Part shown: positions 43,046 to 51,174 of the stretch, piece by piece
How the letters are laid out: each line of letters starts with the position of its first letter
Numbering within the stretch: position 1 is the stretch's first letter
Assembly (NCBI RefSeq): GCF_001421535.1
Contig: NZ_LMKN01000001.1
Location: 868,001-932,000 of the forward strand
Direction: 5' to 3'
Length of the DNA stretch: 64,000 bases
Source: Sphingomonas sp. Leaf20
GTDB taxonomy: Bacteria; Pseudomonadota; Alphaproteobacteria; Sphingomonadales; Sphingomonadaceae
Made by a program: the position numbers and the translations under genes
Notes under the pieces: model-generated
What the model saw: only the letters and a program-made list of their open reading frames with translations
The model's database searches: none
Told to the model about the DNA's origin: nothing

Positions 43046-44974
43046 ATGACCCTCAAGCTCGTCCTCCTCGCCTCGATCGCGCTCGCCACCGTTTCGTCGG
43101 CGCAGGTGCCCCAGACCGCCCCCGCCGGCGGCGATGTCCCCGCCAAGTTCGTCCCCGCCACCGCCAACCGCGACTACGTCAAGCGCGAGGTGATGGTGCC
43201 GATGCGCGACGGGACGAAGCTCTACACCGTCATCGTCTATCCCAAGGGGCTGACCAACGCGCCGATCGTGCTGACGCGCACGCCGTACGACGCGAAGTCG
43301 CGCGCGTCGCGGATGGACAGCCCGAGCATCCTCTCGACGCTGCCGCTCGCCGACGAGATGTTCGTCAAGGGCGGCTATATCCGGGTCTATCAGGACGTCC
43401 GCGGCAAATATGGCTCGGAGGGCGAGTATGTCGTCACGCGCCCGGTGATCGGCCCGCTCAACCCGACCAAGGTCGATCACGTCACCGACGCCTATGACAC
43501 GATCGACTGGCTGGTGAACAAGGCGAACCTGCCCGAATCGAACGGCCGCGTCGGCATGATCGGGTCGTCCTACGAGGGCTTCACCGTCGTCATGGCGCTG
43601 CTCAACCCGCACCCTGCGCTGAAAGCCGCGGTGCCTGAAAGCCCGATGATCGACGGCTGGATGGGCGACGACTGGTTCCATTACGGCGCGTTCCGCCTCG
43701 CCAACATCGCCTGGCTCGGCGGCCAGACCGGCTACAAAGGCGCGGGCAAGGCGCCGCCGACGGGAGGCTATGACGATTACGAGAATTTCCGCCGCATCGG
43801 CTCGGCGGGCGACTGGGCCAAGGCGTCGGGCTACGACCAGCTGCCCTATTGGCAGCGGATGGTCGCGCATCCCGCCTATGACGGCTTCTGGCAGGGTCAG
43901 GCGCTCGACAAGTTGCTCGCCGCCAACCCCTCGAACGTCCCCACGCTCTGGGAACAGGGGCTGTGGGATCAGGAGGACATGTACGGTGCGATCACCGCCT
44001 GGGAGGCGCTGAAGGGCAAGGGCAAGATGGGCAACAACCATCTCGTCATGGGTCCGTGGCGGCACAGCCAAGTCAACCGCGACGGCCGCAGCCTCGGCCC
44101 GTTCGAGTGGGACGGCGACACCGCGCAGCAGTTCCGCGAACAGATGGTGTTGCCGATGTTCGAACAGTATCTGAAGGACGGCCCCGCGGTCACGCTGCCC
44201 GCCGCCGCGATCTACAACACCGGCGAGAATCACTGGGACAGGCTGTCGACCTGGCCACTCGCCTGCGAGAGCGGTTGTGCCGCGCCGCTCAAGCCGATCT
44301 ACCTCGGCGCCGAGGGCGGGCTGGGCTTCACCAAGGCGGCGAGCGGCGGCGACAGCTATGTCTCCGACCCCGCCAGGCCCGTCCCGCATCTGCCGAGGCC
44401 GGTCAATTTCGGCGACGGCCGCTGGGGCGACTGGCTGGTCAGCGACCAGCGCGGGGTGGATGGCCGCACCGACGTGATGACCTACACGACCGACGTGCTG
44501 ACGACGCCCGTCCGCGTCTCGGGCGCACCGATCGCGGACATCTATGCCAAGACGACGGGCACCGATGCCGATTTCGTCGTCAAGGTGATCGACGTCTATC
44601 CCGACGAGGTCGCGAGCGATCCGAAGATGGGCGGCTATGAGCTGCCGATCAGCCTCGACATCTTCCGCGGCCGCTACCGCGACAGCTTCGCCAAGCCGAC
44701 CGCGATCCCGGCGGGCAAGACGCAGCGCTACAAGTTCCGGCTGCCGACGGTGAACCACGTCTTCCAGCCGGGGCACCGGATCATGGTGCAGGTCCAGTCG
44801 AGCCTGTTCCCGCTCTACGACCGCAACCCGCAGACCTTCGTCCCCAACATCTTCCTCGCGAAGAAGGCGGACTACAGGAAGGCGACGGTAACGATCGAAC
44901 GCGGCGGCGCGAATGCGAGCGCGGTGTGGCTGCCGGTGGTGGCGGTCGACCAGTCGGCGGTGCTGGCGAAGTAA
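43046..44974 (+). CDS. CocE/NonD-family alpha/beta hydrolase, exported
   Basis: A 642-residue hydrolase of the CocE / alpha-amino-acid ester hydrolase family (X-Pro dipeptidyl-peptidase superfamily). Signal peptide (LVLLASIALATVSSAQ). The nucleophile is in GMIGSSYEGFTVV (about residue 172), the Asp region in LWEQGLWDQEDMYG, and the His in VMGPWRHSQV. The C-terminal jelly-roll domain (from about residue 430) has PVRVSGAPIADIYAKTTG. It probably cleaves esters or amides of amino-acid-like compounds in the periplasm. GGAG precedes the ATG. Transcribed alone. Confidence 0.92.
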   Translation: MTLKLVLLASIALATVSSAQVPQTAPAGGDVPAKFVPATANRDYVKREVMVPMRDGTKLYTVIVYPKGLTNAPIVLTRTPYDAKSRASRMDSPSILSTLPLADEMFVKGGYIRVYQDVRGKYGSEGEYVVTRPVIGPLNPTKVDHVTDAYDTIDWLVNKANLPESNGRVGMIGSSYEGFTVVMALLNPHPALKAAVPESPMIDGWMGDDWFHYGAFRLANIAWLGGQTGYKGAGKAPPTGGYDDYENFRRIGSAGDWAKASGYDQLPYWQRMVAHPAYDGFWQGQALDKLLAANPSNVPTLWEQGLWDQEDMYGAITAWEALKGKGKMGNNHLVMGPWRHSQVNRDGRSLGPFEWDGDTAQQFREQMVLPMFEQYLKDGPAVTLPAAAIYNTGENHWDRLSTWPLACESGCAAPLKPIYLGAEGGLGFTKAASGGDSYVSDPARPVPHLPRPVNFGDGRWGDWLVSDQRGVDGRTDVMTYTTDVLTTPVRVSGAPIADIYAKTTGTDADFVVKVIDVYPDEVASDPKMGGYELPISLDIFRGRYRDSFAKPTAIPAGKTQRYKFRLPTVNHVFQPGHRIMVQVQSSLFPLYDRNPQTFVPNIFLAKKADYRKATVTIERGGANASAVWLPVVAVDQSAVLAK

Positions 44975-44982
44975 GCGTATAA

Positions 44983-45104
44983 TCCTCCCCCGCCAGGGGG
45001 AGGTGTCGCCGAAGGTGACGGAGGGGGAGGACACGGAACAGGCGTTTCCCTTCCCGCCCCCTCCGTCAGGCTGACGCCTGCCACCTCCCCCTGGCGAGGG
45101 AGGA
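44983..45104. repeat. Palindromic repeat, family 3
   Basis: Large inverted repeat with arms TCCTCCCCCGCCAGGGGGAG and CTCCCCCTGGCGAGGGAGGA, and an inner pair GACGGAGGGGG/CCCCCTCCGTC. It lies between the convergent hydrolase and pirin genes, where it may serve as a bidirectional terminator. Confidence 0.88.
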
Positions 45105-45125
45105 TCTAGTTTGGACGTTCCGCGA

Positions 45126-45977
45126 TCAGATAACCGGCGCGGGCCCGAACAGCCCCGCCTGGTAATCGCGGATCGCTTCGCCGATCTCCTCGCGCGTCGT
45201 CATCACGAACGGCCCGTGCGCGACGACCGGCTCGTCGATCGGATCGGCATGCCCGAACACCAGCCGCACCGGCCCCGCCGCCGCGACCTCGATCCGGTCG
45301 CCGTGCTCGCCGAACGTGACGAGATGCCACGGCTCGACGACCGTCCCGCCGACCTCGGGCCGCCCCTCGATCACATAGAAGAACACGCTGCGCCCGCGCG
45401 GTGCCGGCAGTGTAACCCGCCCCCCCGCCGCCAGCTCGACCGTCATCATCGCGACACCCGTCAGCGACTCGACCGGCCCCGCCTGCCCCGCAAACGTCCC
45501 CGCGATCACATTCACGACACCGCCGTCGACCGCGACCGCCGGAATATCCTCGCGCTGGAGCCCGGTATAGGCGGGCTTGGTCATCTTGAGCCGCCCCGGC
45601 AGATTGACCCACAGCTGCAGGATCTCGAGCGGCCCGCCGTCGCGCTTGAACGACGCGGGCGAGACCTCGGCATGGATCAGCCCAGACCCCGCGGTCATCC
45701 ACTGCACGCCGCCCGCGCGCATCACGCTTTCATGCCCGCCGCTGTCGAGATGCGCCATTTCGCCGCTCAGGATGAAGCTGACCGTCTCGAACCCGCGATG
45801 CGGATGCGGCCCGAACGGCAGGCCGTTATTGCCGGGCCGATAGGTCTGCGGCCCGTGATGGTTGAGGAACAGGAACGGATCGACCTGCGGCAGCTGCGGC
45901 CCCGGCAGCGGCCGCCGCGTGACGAGATCGGCGATGTCGTCACGCTGGGCGGGATAGGTCCGCAGCACGCGCCGCAT
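45126..45977 (-). CDS. Pirin family protein
   Basis: A 283-residue bicupin protein. The metal-binding cupin has PFGPHPHRGFETVSFILSGEMAH (read in parts, about 56-78), and GVQWMTAGSGLIHAEVSP follows, both pirin signatures. Some bacterial pirins are quercetinases. The start ATG is one base after the stop of the FMN reductase gene, so it is the third gene of a tight operon with an extradiol-type dioxygenase and a flavin reductase. This is consistent with oxidative handling of phenolic compounds. Confidence 0.92.
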   Translation of the reverse strand: MRRVLRTYPAQRDDIADLVTRRPLPGPQLPQVDPFLFLNHHGPQTYRPGNNGLPFGPHPHRGFETVSFILSGEMAHLDSGGHESVMRAGGVQWMTAGSGLIHAEVSPASFKRDGGPLEILQLWVNLPGRLKMTKPAYTGLQREDIPAVAVDGGVVNVIAGTFAGQAGPVESLTGVAMMTVELAAGGRVTLPAPRGRSVFFYVIEGRPEVGGTVVEPWHLVTFGEHGDRIEVAAAGPVRLVFGHADPIDEPVVAHGPFVMTTREEIGEAIRDYQAGLFGPAPVI

Positions 45978-45978
45978 C

Positions 45979-46545
45979 TCAGTTCGCCTCGCGCACGGCC
46001 GAGGCGGGCCGCGCGATCTCGCGCAGCAGGTCGTCGACCCCGTGCATCAGGAAATCGAGCGTCCCCTTGTTGCCCAGCCGTCCGTCGGTCATCTTCTCGT
46101 GCACCGCGCCGATCACCGATTGCGGCCGCAGCACCGTGCGCGCGCCGATCGACGCCAGCGTCTCGTTGAGCTGCGCCTGCGCGCGCGCGCCGCCGACCGC
46201 GCCCGGCGACGAGGTCAGCGTGAACACCGGCTTCCCCGTCAGCGTCGCCTTGCCATAGGGCCGCGACGCCCAGTCGAGCGCGTTCTTGAGCACGCCGGGC
46301 ATCCCGTGATTATATTCGGGCGACGCGATCACGATCCCGTCCGCCTCGCCGATCGCAGCGCGGAACGCGGCCACCGTCTCGGGCGGCGTCTCGGTGTCGG
46401 CGTCCTGATCGTACATCGGGATCGCGTTGAGCGGGAAGATCCGCAGCGTCGCCTTGTCGCCCAGCGCATCGGCGAGCGATTCGAGGATCGCGGTGTTGAA
46501 CGAGTGGCGGCGCAGGCTGCCGGAAATACCGAGAAGAAGGGGCAT
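45979..46545 (-). CDS. NAD(P)H-dependent FMN reductase
   Basis: A 188-residue flavodoxin-like reductase. The N-terminal phosphate loop LLGISGSLRRHSFNTAILE and the flavin motif SPEYNHGMPGVLKNALDWASRP (read in parts) are characteristic of the NADPH-dependent FMN/azo/chromate reductase family. AGGAGAC lies before the ATG at 46545. It lies 21 bases after the dioxygenase gene and one base before pirin. Confidence 0.92.
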   Translation of the reverse strand: MPLLLGISGSLRRHSFNTAILESLADALGDKATLRIFPLNAIPMYDQDADTETPPETVAAFRAAIGEADGIVIASPEYNHGMPGVLKNALDWASRPYGKATLTGKPVFTLTSSPGAVGGARAQAQLNETLASIGARTVLRPQSVIGAVHEKMTDGRLGNKGTLDFLMHGVDDLLREIARPASAVREAN

Positions 46546-46567
46546 GGACGTGTCTCCTGTGAAAGGG

Positions 46568-47365
46568 TCAGGCAAAGCTGAAACCGGAAATCGCGGTCTC
46601 GAGAACGTGTTCGGCGTAAATCCTGGTCCCGCGCGCCTCCGACGCGCCCGCGGCGACCATGAGCGGCAGCAGATGCTCCGCGCGCGGGTGCGACAGCCGC
46701 CCCGCAGGCGCTTCGGCCCAGCGATCGAGCGCGGCACCGCGTGCGTCGGGTGCGGCCGCGACCGCATCGCTCAGCCACGCATCGAACGCCTCGGACGGCG
46801 CGGTGAACCGCGGATCGCCATAGCCGCGCATGTTGTGGAAGCTCATCCCCGACGCGACGATCAGCACGCCCTCGTCGCGCAGCGGCGCGAGCGCGCGGCC
46901 CGCCGCACGGTGCAGCGCGGGGTCGAGATCCTTGTCGACCGACATCTCGACCACCGGGATATCGGCCTCCGGAAACGCGACCTTCATCGGCACGAACACG
47001 CCGTGATCAAGCCCGCGCGCCGTATCGACCTGCGCCGCGATCCCCGCCGCCTCGAGCAACGCCGCGCCGCGCGCTGCCAGCGCAGGGTCGCCCGGCACGT
47101 CGTAGCGCAGCTCATAGGTATGCGGCGGGAAGCCGCCATAATCGTAGATCAGCGGCGGCCGGGCGGCGCCGGTAAAGGCGAAGCCACGCGTTTCCCAATG
47201 TCCCGACACGACCAGCACCGCGCGCGGCCGCTCGGGCAGCCGGTCGGCGAGCGTGCGCAGGAACGCCGCCATGCCCGTCCAGCTGCCCGCGGGATCCTCC
47301 ATGAAGAAGCACGGTCCACCGCCATGCGGGATGAACAGGCTCGGCTGGCGCAAGGTCGTGGTCAT
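46568..47365 (-). CDS. DODA-type extradiol dioxygenase (LigB family)
   Basis: A 265-residue class III extradiol dioxygenase-like protein (4,5-DOPA dioxygenase type). Motifs are FIPHGGGPCFFM, VVSGHWE, GLDHGVFVPMK and SGMSFHNMRG; the histidines are likely metal ligands. It would cleave a catechol ring or act as a related metal-dependent enzyme. GGAG precedes the ATG at 47365. It is the first gene of the three-gene dioxygenase/FMN reductase/pirin operon. Confidence 0.9.
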   Translation of the reverse strand: MTTTLRQPSLFIPHGGGPCFFMEDPAGSWTGMAAFLRTLADRLPERPRAVLVVSGHWETRGFAFTGAARPPLIYDYGGFPPHTYELRYDVPGDPALAARGAALLEAAGIAAQVDTARGLDHGVFVPMKVAFPEADIPVVEMSVDKDLDPALHRAAGRALAPLRDEGVLIVASGMSFHNMRGYGDPRFTAPSEAFDAWLSDAVAAAPDARGAALDRWAEAPAGRLSHPRAEHLLPLMVAAGASEARGTRIYAEHVLETAISGFSFA

Positions 47366-47465
47366 CGGACGGCTCCCGGCAGGACGGTCCACGCGATCTA
47401 GGCGCTGCGATCGCCCCCCGGAATAGCGCGTTCGGCAACACAGCGTTGCCGCGCGCCCCTGCGCA

Positions 47466-48014
47466 TCACTTGACCGGGCGCTTCTCCAGCTTCCGCGCGA
47501 GCGTCCGCCGGTGCATGCCGAGCTGCCGCGCGGTCTCCGATATGTTGAACCCCGTCTCCGCGAGCGTCGCGTGGATCCGCTCCCATTCGAGCGTCTTGAT
47601 CGTCGCGCGGCGTTCGGTGACCGCGGTGTCGACCTTGCCCTCGGTCCGGTCGAACGCCGCCTCGATGTCGTCGGTGTTCGACGGTTTCACCAGGTAATGC
47701 GACGCGCCCAGCTTGATCGCCTCGACCGCGGTCGCGATGCTGGCAAACCCCGTCAACACGACGACGAGGATATCGGGATCGTGCGCGTGGAGCGTCTGGA
47801 CGCAGACCAGCCCCGACGCGCCGCCGAGCTTCAGATCGACCACCGCATATTGCGGCACCCCGTCCGCCAGCAGCAGCACCAGATCCTCATGGCTCGCCGC
47901 CAGCCGGACCGCATAGCCGCGCCGCTCGAACGAGCGTTTGAGCGTGCGCGCGAACGTCTCGTCATCCTCGACGATCACCAGATGCTTAACCGGGGGGAGG
48001 CCGTCGTCGTTCAT
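47466..48014 (-). CDS. regA: Redox response regulator RegA/PrrA/ActR
   Basis: A 182-residue response regulator. The receiver domain (residues 10-125) has the acidic pair VEDDE, the phospho-Asp in YAVVDLKLGGASG and the Lys in HYLVKPS. The short C-terminal Fis-type HTH NISETARQLGMHRRTLARKL is nearly diagnostic for RegA-type proteins. Known RegA homologues control respiration, photosynthesis, nitrogen and carbon metabolism. It overlaps regB (ATGA) and forms the end of the cyo-surf1-regBA unit. Confidence 0.93.
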   Translation of the reverse strand: MNDDGLPPVKHLVIVEDDETFARTLKRSFERRGYAVRLAASHEDLVLLLADGVPQYAVVDLKLGGASGLVCVQTLHAHDPDILVVVLTGFASIATAVEAIKLGASHYLVKPSNTDDIEAAFDRTEGKVDTAVTERRATIKTLEWERIHATLAETGFNISETARQLGMHRRTLARKLEKRPVK

Positions 48015-49351
48015 TCGTCACGCTCCAGTGCGATCGCCGCGAGCGGCAGCGTCAGCGTCACTTCTGCCCCGCCCGAATCCCGATTGGCGACCGCGACGCT
48101 GCCGCCCAGCTTGCGCATCGCGTTGACCGCGAGGAACAGCCCGAGCCCGTGCCCCGGATCGCGCTTGCTCGACTGATAGGGCTTGCCGAAGCTCGCCAGC
48201 TTGTCGCGCGTGAACCCCGGCCCGTGATCGCGCACGATCAGCGCGAGGTGATCGCCCGTCCGCTCGCCCGAAAATCCGACCCAGTGCGGCGACGCCTCCG
48301 CCGCGTTGTCGAGCACGTTCGCGATCACCTGTTTCAGCGCGGGGTCCGACACGATCAGCGGATCGTCGCCCAGCCGGCTGGTATAGTCGAACTCGACCCC
48401 GGCATGCAGCGCGCGCCAGTCCTCGACGATCGCGTCGAGAAACGCGTGCAGCGGCACGACCTCGGGCGCCTCGCCGCGCGCTTCGCCCGCCGCGAGCAGG
48501 ATGTTGGTGACGATCGTCTTGCACCGCTGCACCTCGGCCTGCATCTCGCCGATCTCCTCGAGCATGCCGGCATCGGTGACGAGCGCGGGCATCCGCTTCC
48601 AATCGTTGAGGATCACCGCGAGCGAGGCGAGCGGCGTGCCGAGCTCGTGCGCGGCGCCCGATGCGAGCAGGCCCATGCGGACGATATGGTCCTCTTCCGC
48701 CGCCTGTTGCCGCAGGTCGGCGAGATGCTCGTCGCGTGCGCGCAGGTTGCCCGTGATCCGCGTCATGAACAGCACGAGCAACGTCGCGATCAGCAGGAAG
48801 TTGAGCAGCGACCCGACCGTATAGAGCGCGAAATACTCGCCCGTGTAATCGGTCGGCAGCGCGAGCGGGCGATAGCGGATCGTCAGCAGCGCGAAGCACC
48901 CGCCCGTCACCCCGACGATCGCCCAGCTCGACCAGCGATCGAGCAGCACCGCGCCCAGCACGACCTGCAATAGATACAGCGCGATGAACGGGTTGGTCGC
49001 GCCGCCGCTCAGGTACAGCTGCACCGTGAGCAGCGCGACGTCGAGCAGCATCGCCAGCAGCAGCTGCGCATTCGCCCCGCGCTGCCACCCGTAGAGCCGC
49101 ATGCTCGCGAGGTTGAGCGCGACCGACGCCGCCATCGCCATCAGCATCGGGACGAGCGGCAGGTCGATCCCGAACAGGAACCGCACCGTCAGCACCGTGA
49201 CCAGCTGTCCCGCCACCGCGATCCAGCGCAGCGTCACCAGCTGCCGCATGTTCGCGTTGCCCGCCGCATCGGTATCGGCGCGCGCGCGGCTCAGCCATGT
49301 CTGCCACCGCGACGTGTCAAGCGTCATTCGTGTCGTGTCGGGCGGCGTCAC
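48011..49351 (-). CDS. regB: Redox sensor histidine kinase RegB/PrrB
   Basis: A 446-residue membrane kinase. Six helices (about residues 38-200) include the ubiquinone-binding motif GGATNPF in the loop after LLTVQLYLS. The H-box is GAAHELGTPLASLAV, and the redox-active cysteine position is conserved in EVQRCKTIV. N and G boxes are VLDNAAEA, DHGPGF and GHGLGLFLA. In Rhodobacter, RegB autophosphorylates when quinone is reduced. It follows surf1 by 45 bases on the same strand, so it is probably co-transcribed with the quinol oxidase that drains the same pool. Confidence 0.93.
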   Translation of the reverse strand: MTPPDTTRMTLDTSRWQTWLSRARADTDAAGNANMRQLVTLRWIAVAGQLVTVLTVRFLFGIDLPLVPMLMAMAASVALNLASMRLYGWQRGANAQLLLAMLLDVALLTVQLYLSGGATNPFIALYLLQVVLGAVLLDRWSSWAIVGVTGGCFALLTIRYRPLALPTDYTGEYFALYTVGSLLNFLLIATLLVLFMTRITGNLRARDEHLADLRQQAAEEDHIVRMGLLASGAAHELGTPLASLAVILNDWKRMPALVTDAGMLEEIGEMQAEVQRCKTIVTNILLAAGEARGEAPEVVPLHAFLDAIVEDWRALHAGVEFDYTSRLGDDPLIVSDPALKQVIANVLDNAAEASPHWVGFSGERTGDHLALIVRDHGPGFTRDKLASFGKPYQSSKRDPGHGLGLFLAVNAMRKLGGSVAVANRDSGGAEVTLTLPLAAIALERDE

Positions 49352-49396
49352 GCGGTCGATCCCTCCTGCGACGGCATCAACGCGTGAGCGCGCGTC

Positions 49397-50116
49397 TCAG
49401 CGCCCGTCACGACGGCGCTCGTTGCGCACGACGATCACGAAGCCGAGCGCGGTCATCGCGGCGAGGCCGAACCAGGTCAGCATATAGACGAGGTGGTTGT
49501 TCGGAAACGCGATGATCGTCAGCCCGCCGACGGGGGCGCCGGTCCCGACCCGGTCGGCATCGATGAAATAGGGCGCGGTGCGCCCCAATGCGCGTTTCGC
49601 CGCGATCGCCGCGACGTCGCGCGAATACCAGCTGTCGGCAGCGGCATCGTTGCTGCGCAGGAACCCGCCCTTTGGCTCGGTGATGCGCAGATAGCCCGTC
49701 ACGGTGACGGGCCCCGCAGGCCGCGCATGCGTGCGGCGCTGCTCGGGCGAGACATAGCCACGATTGACGAGGACGCTGAACCCCTGCGCTGTCCGCAGCG
49801 GCGTCATCACCCAATAGCCGCTGCCGAGCGCGGTGGCCGCGCGGACCAAAGTCTCGCGGTCATGCGCGAACGTGCCGCTGACGCGGATCCGGCGATACGC
49901 GTCGCTCGCGGCGGTGATCGCCGGCCAGCGATCGGGTCCCGGCGGCGCGACCGGTGCGGCGGTCGCGCGCGCGTCGACCTGCCGGATCAGGTCGAGCTTC
50001 CATGCACGGCGCTCGACCTGCCACACACCCAGCGCGACGAACCCGGCGAACAGCAGCAGCGCGATGAAGCCTGCCACCCATATCGCCGGCCGCGGCCGGG
50101 CATGCGCGGTCATCAC
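49397..50116 (-). CDS. SURF1 family oxidase assembly protein
   Basis: A 239-residue SURF1/Shy1 protein with an N-terminal membrane helix (FIALLLFAGFVALGVWQVERRAWK, read in parts) and a C-terminal one (LVYMLTWFGLAAMTALGFVIVV). The periplasmic domain between them has VLVNRGYVSPEQRR. SURF1 helps deliver haem to haem-copper oxidases. Its start overlaps the cyoD stop (ATGA), which ties it to the bo3 oxidase here rather than to a cytochrome c oxidase. Confidence 0.9.
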   Translation of the reverse strand: MMTAHARPRPAIWVAGFIALLLFAGFVALGVWQVERRAWKLDLIRQVDARATAAPVAPPGPDRWPAITAASDAYRRIRVSGTFAHDRETLVRAATALGSGYWVMTPLRTAQGFSVLVNRGYVSPEQRRTHARPAGPVTVTGYLRITEPKGGFLRSNDAAADSWYSRDVAAIAAKRALGRTAPYFIDADRVGTGAPVGGLTIIAFPNNHLVYMLTWFGLAAMTALGFVIVVRNERRRDGR

Positions 50117-50529
50117 ATGTCTACCGCGGCCTGCATCGGCATCATGTTCGTGTTCATGTGATACATGACCCAGATCGAGCCGCTGAGCGTGATCACGACG
50201 AGGATGATCGTGAAGATCAGCGCCATCATCGTCCAGCCATTCTCGGACTTGGTGTTCATGTGCAGGAAGTAGATCATGTGGACGATGATCTGGAGCACCG
50301 CGAACAGCATGATGACCAGCGCGGCGGTCGACGGGTCCTTGAACGCCCCCGTCATCACCGCCCAGAACGGCACCGCGGTCAGCAGGACCGAGAGGAAGAA
50401 CCCCTTGAGATAGCTCCCCCGCGTCCCGTGCGACGCGTGGTCGTTCCCGTGATCATCGTGCCCGTGCGCGTGATCATCATGCGCATGCTCGGCATGCGCG
50501 TCGTGCGGCGTGGCGTGGCGGTCGGTCAT
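50113..50529 (-). CDS. cyoD: Cytochrome bo3 oxidase subunit IV
   Basis: A 138-residue small membrane subunit with three helices (LKGFFLSVLLTAVPFWAVM; ALVIMLFAVLQIIVHMIYFLHM; ALIFTIILVVITLSGSIWVMYHM, read in parts). Its N-terminal 35 residues are strongly His/Asp-rich (DAHAEHAHDDHAHGHDDHG), which makes it about 29 residues longer than the E. coli protein (109). Overlaps cyoC (ATGA) and surf1 (ATGA). Confidence 0.92.
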   Translation of the reverse strand: MTDRHATPHDAHAEHAHDDHAHGHDDHGNDHASHGTRGSYLKGFFLSVLLTAVPFWAVMTGAFKDPSTAALVIMLFAVLQIIVHMIYFLHMNTKSENGWTMMALIFTIILVVITLSGSIWVMYHMNTNMMPMQAAVDM

Positions 50530-51170
50530 CGCAGCGAACCCATCAGATAGACGAAGGTGAAGACGCCGATCCAGATGACGTCGAGAAAGTGCCAGAACAT
50601 GCTGAGGCACATCAGGCGGCGCTTGTTCGCGGCGATCAGGCCGTGCTTCTGCACCTGCACCATCAGCGTGACGAGCCAGATGAAGCCCATCGTCACGTGC
50701 AGGCCGTGCGTGCCGACCAGCGTGAAGAACGACGACAGGAACGCGCTGCGCGTCGGGCCCGCACCCTCGTGGATGAGGGTGGCGAACTCGTACATCTCGA
50801 TCGACAGGAAGCACAGGCCGAACAGCCCGGTGAACGCGAGCCACATCTGCATGATGCGCTGGCGGCCCTCTTCCATCGACAGCATCGCAAAGCCGTAGGT
50901 GATCGACGAGAACAGCAGCATCGCGGTGTTCACCGCGACGAGCGGCAGCTCGAAGATCTCCTTGGGCGTCGGCCCGCCGGCATAGCTGCTGCCGAGCACG
51001 CCGTACGCCGCGAACAACACCGCGAAGATGAGGCAATCGCTCATCAGGTACATCCAGAAGCCCAGCATCGTGCTGCTGCCCTCGGGATGGTGATGTTCCT
51101 CGAGCTGGTAGAACGAGAGGGGCTCACCCTTCTCGTCCAGACCATCCTTCTTCAATGATACCGAAGACAT
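50526..51170 (-). CDS. cyoC: Cytochrome bo3 oxidase subunit III
   Basis: A 214-residue five-helix COX3-like subunit. FWMYLMSDCLIFAVLFAAYGVL, YEFATLIHEGAGPTRSAFLSSFFTLVGTHGLHVTMG and the C-terminal FWHFLDVIWIGVFTFVYL are diagnostic (each read in parts). It lies 4 bases after cyoB. Confidence 0.95.
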   Translation of the reverse strand: MSSVSLKKDGLDEKGEPLSFYQLEEHHHPEGSSTMLGFWMYLMSDCLIFAVLFAAYGVLGSSYAGGPTPKEIFELPLVAVNTAMLLFSSITYGFAMLSMEEGRQRIMQMWLAFTGLFGLCFLSIEMYEFATLIHEGAGPTRSAFLSSFFTLVGTHGLHVTMGFIWLVTLMVQVQKHGLIAANKRRLMCLSMFWHFLDVIWIGVFTFVYLMGSLR

Positions 51171-51174
51171 CGCG

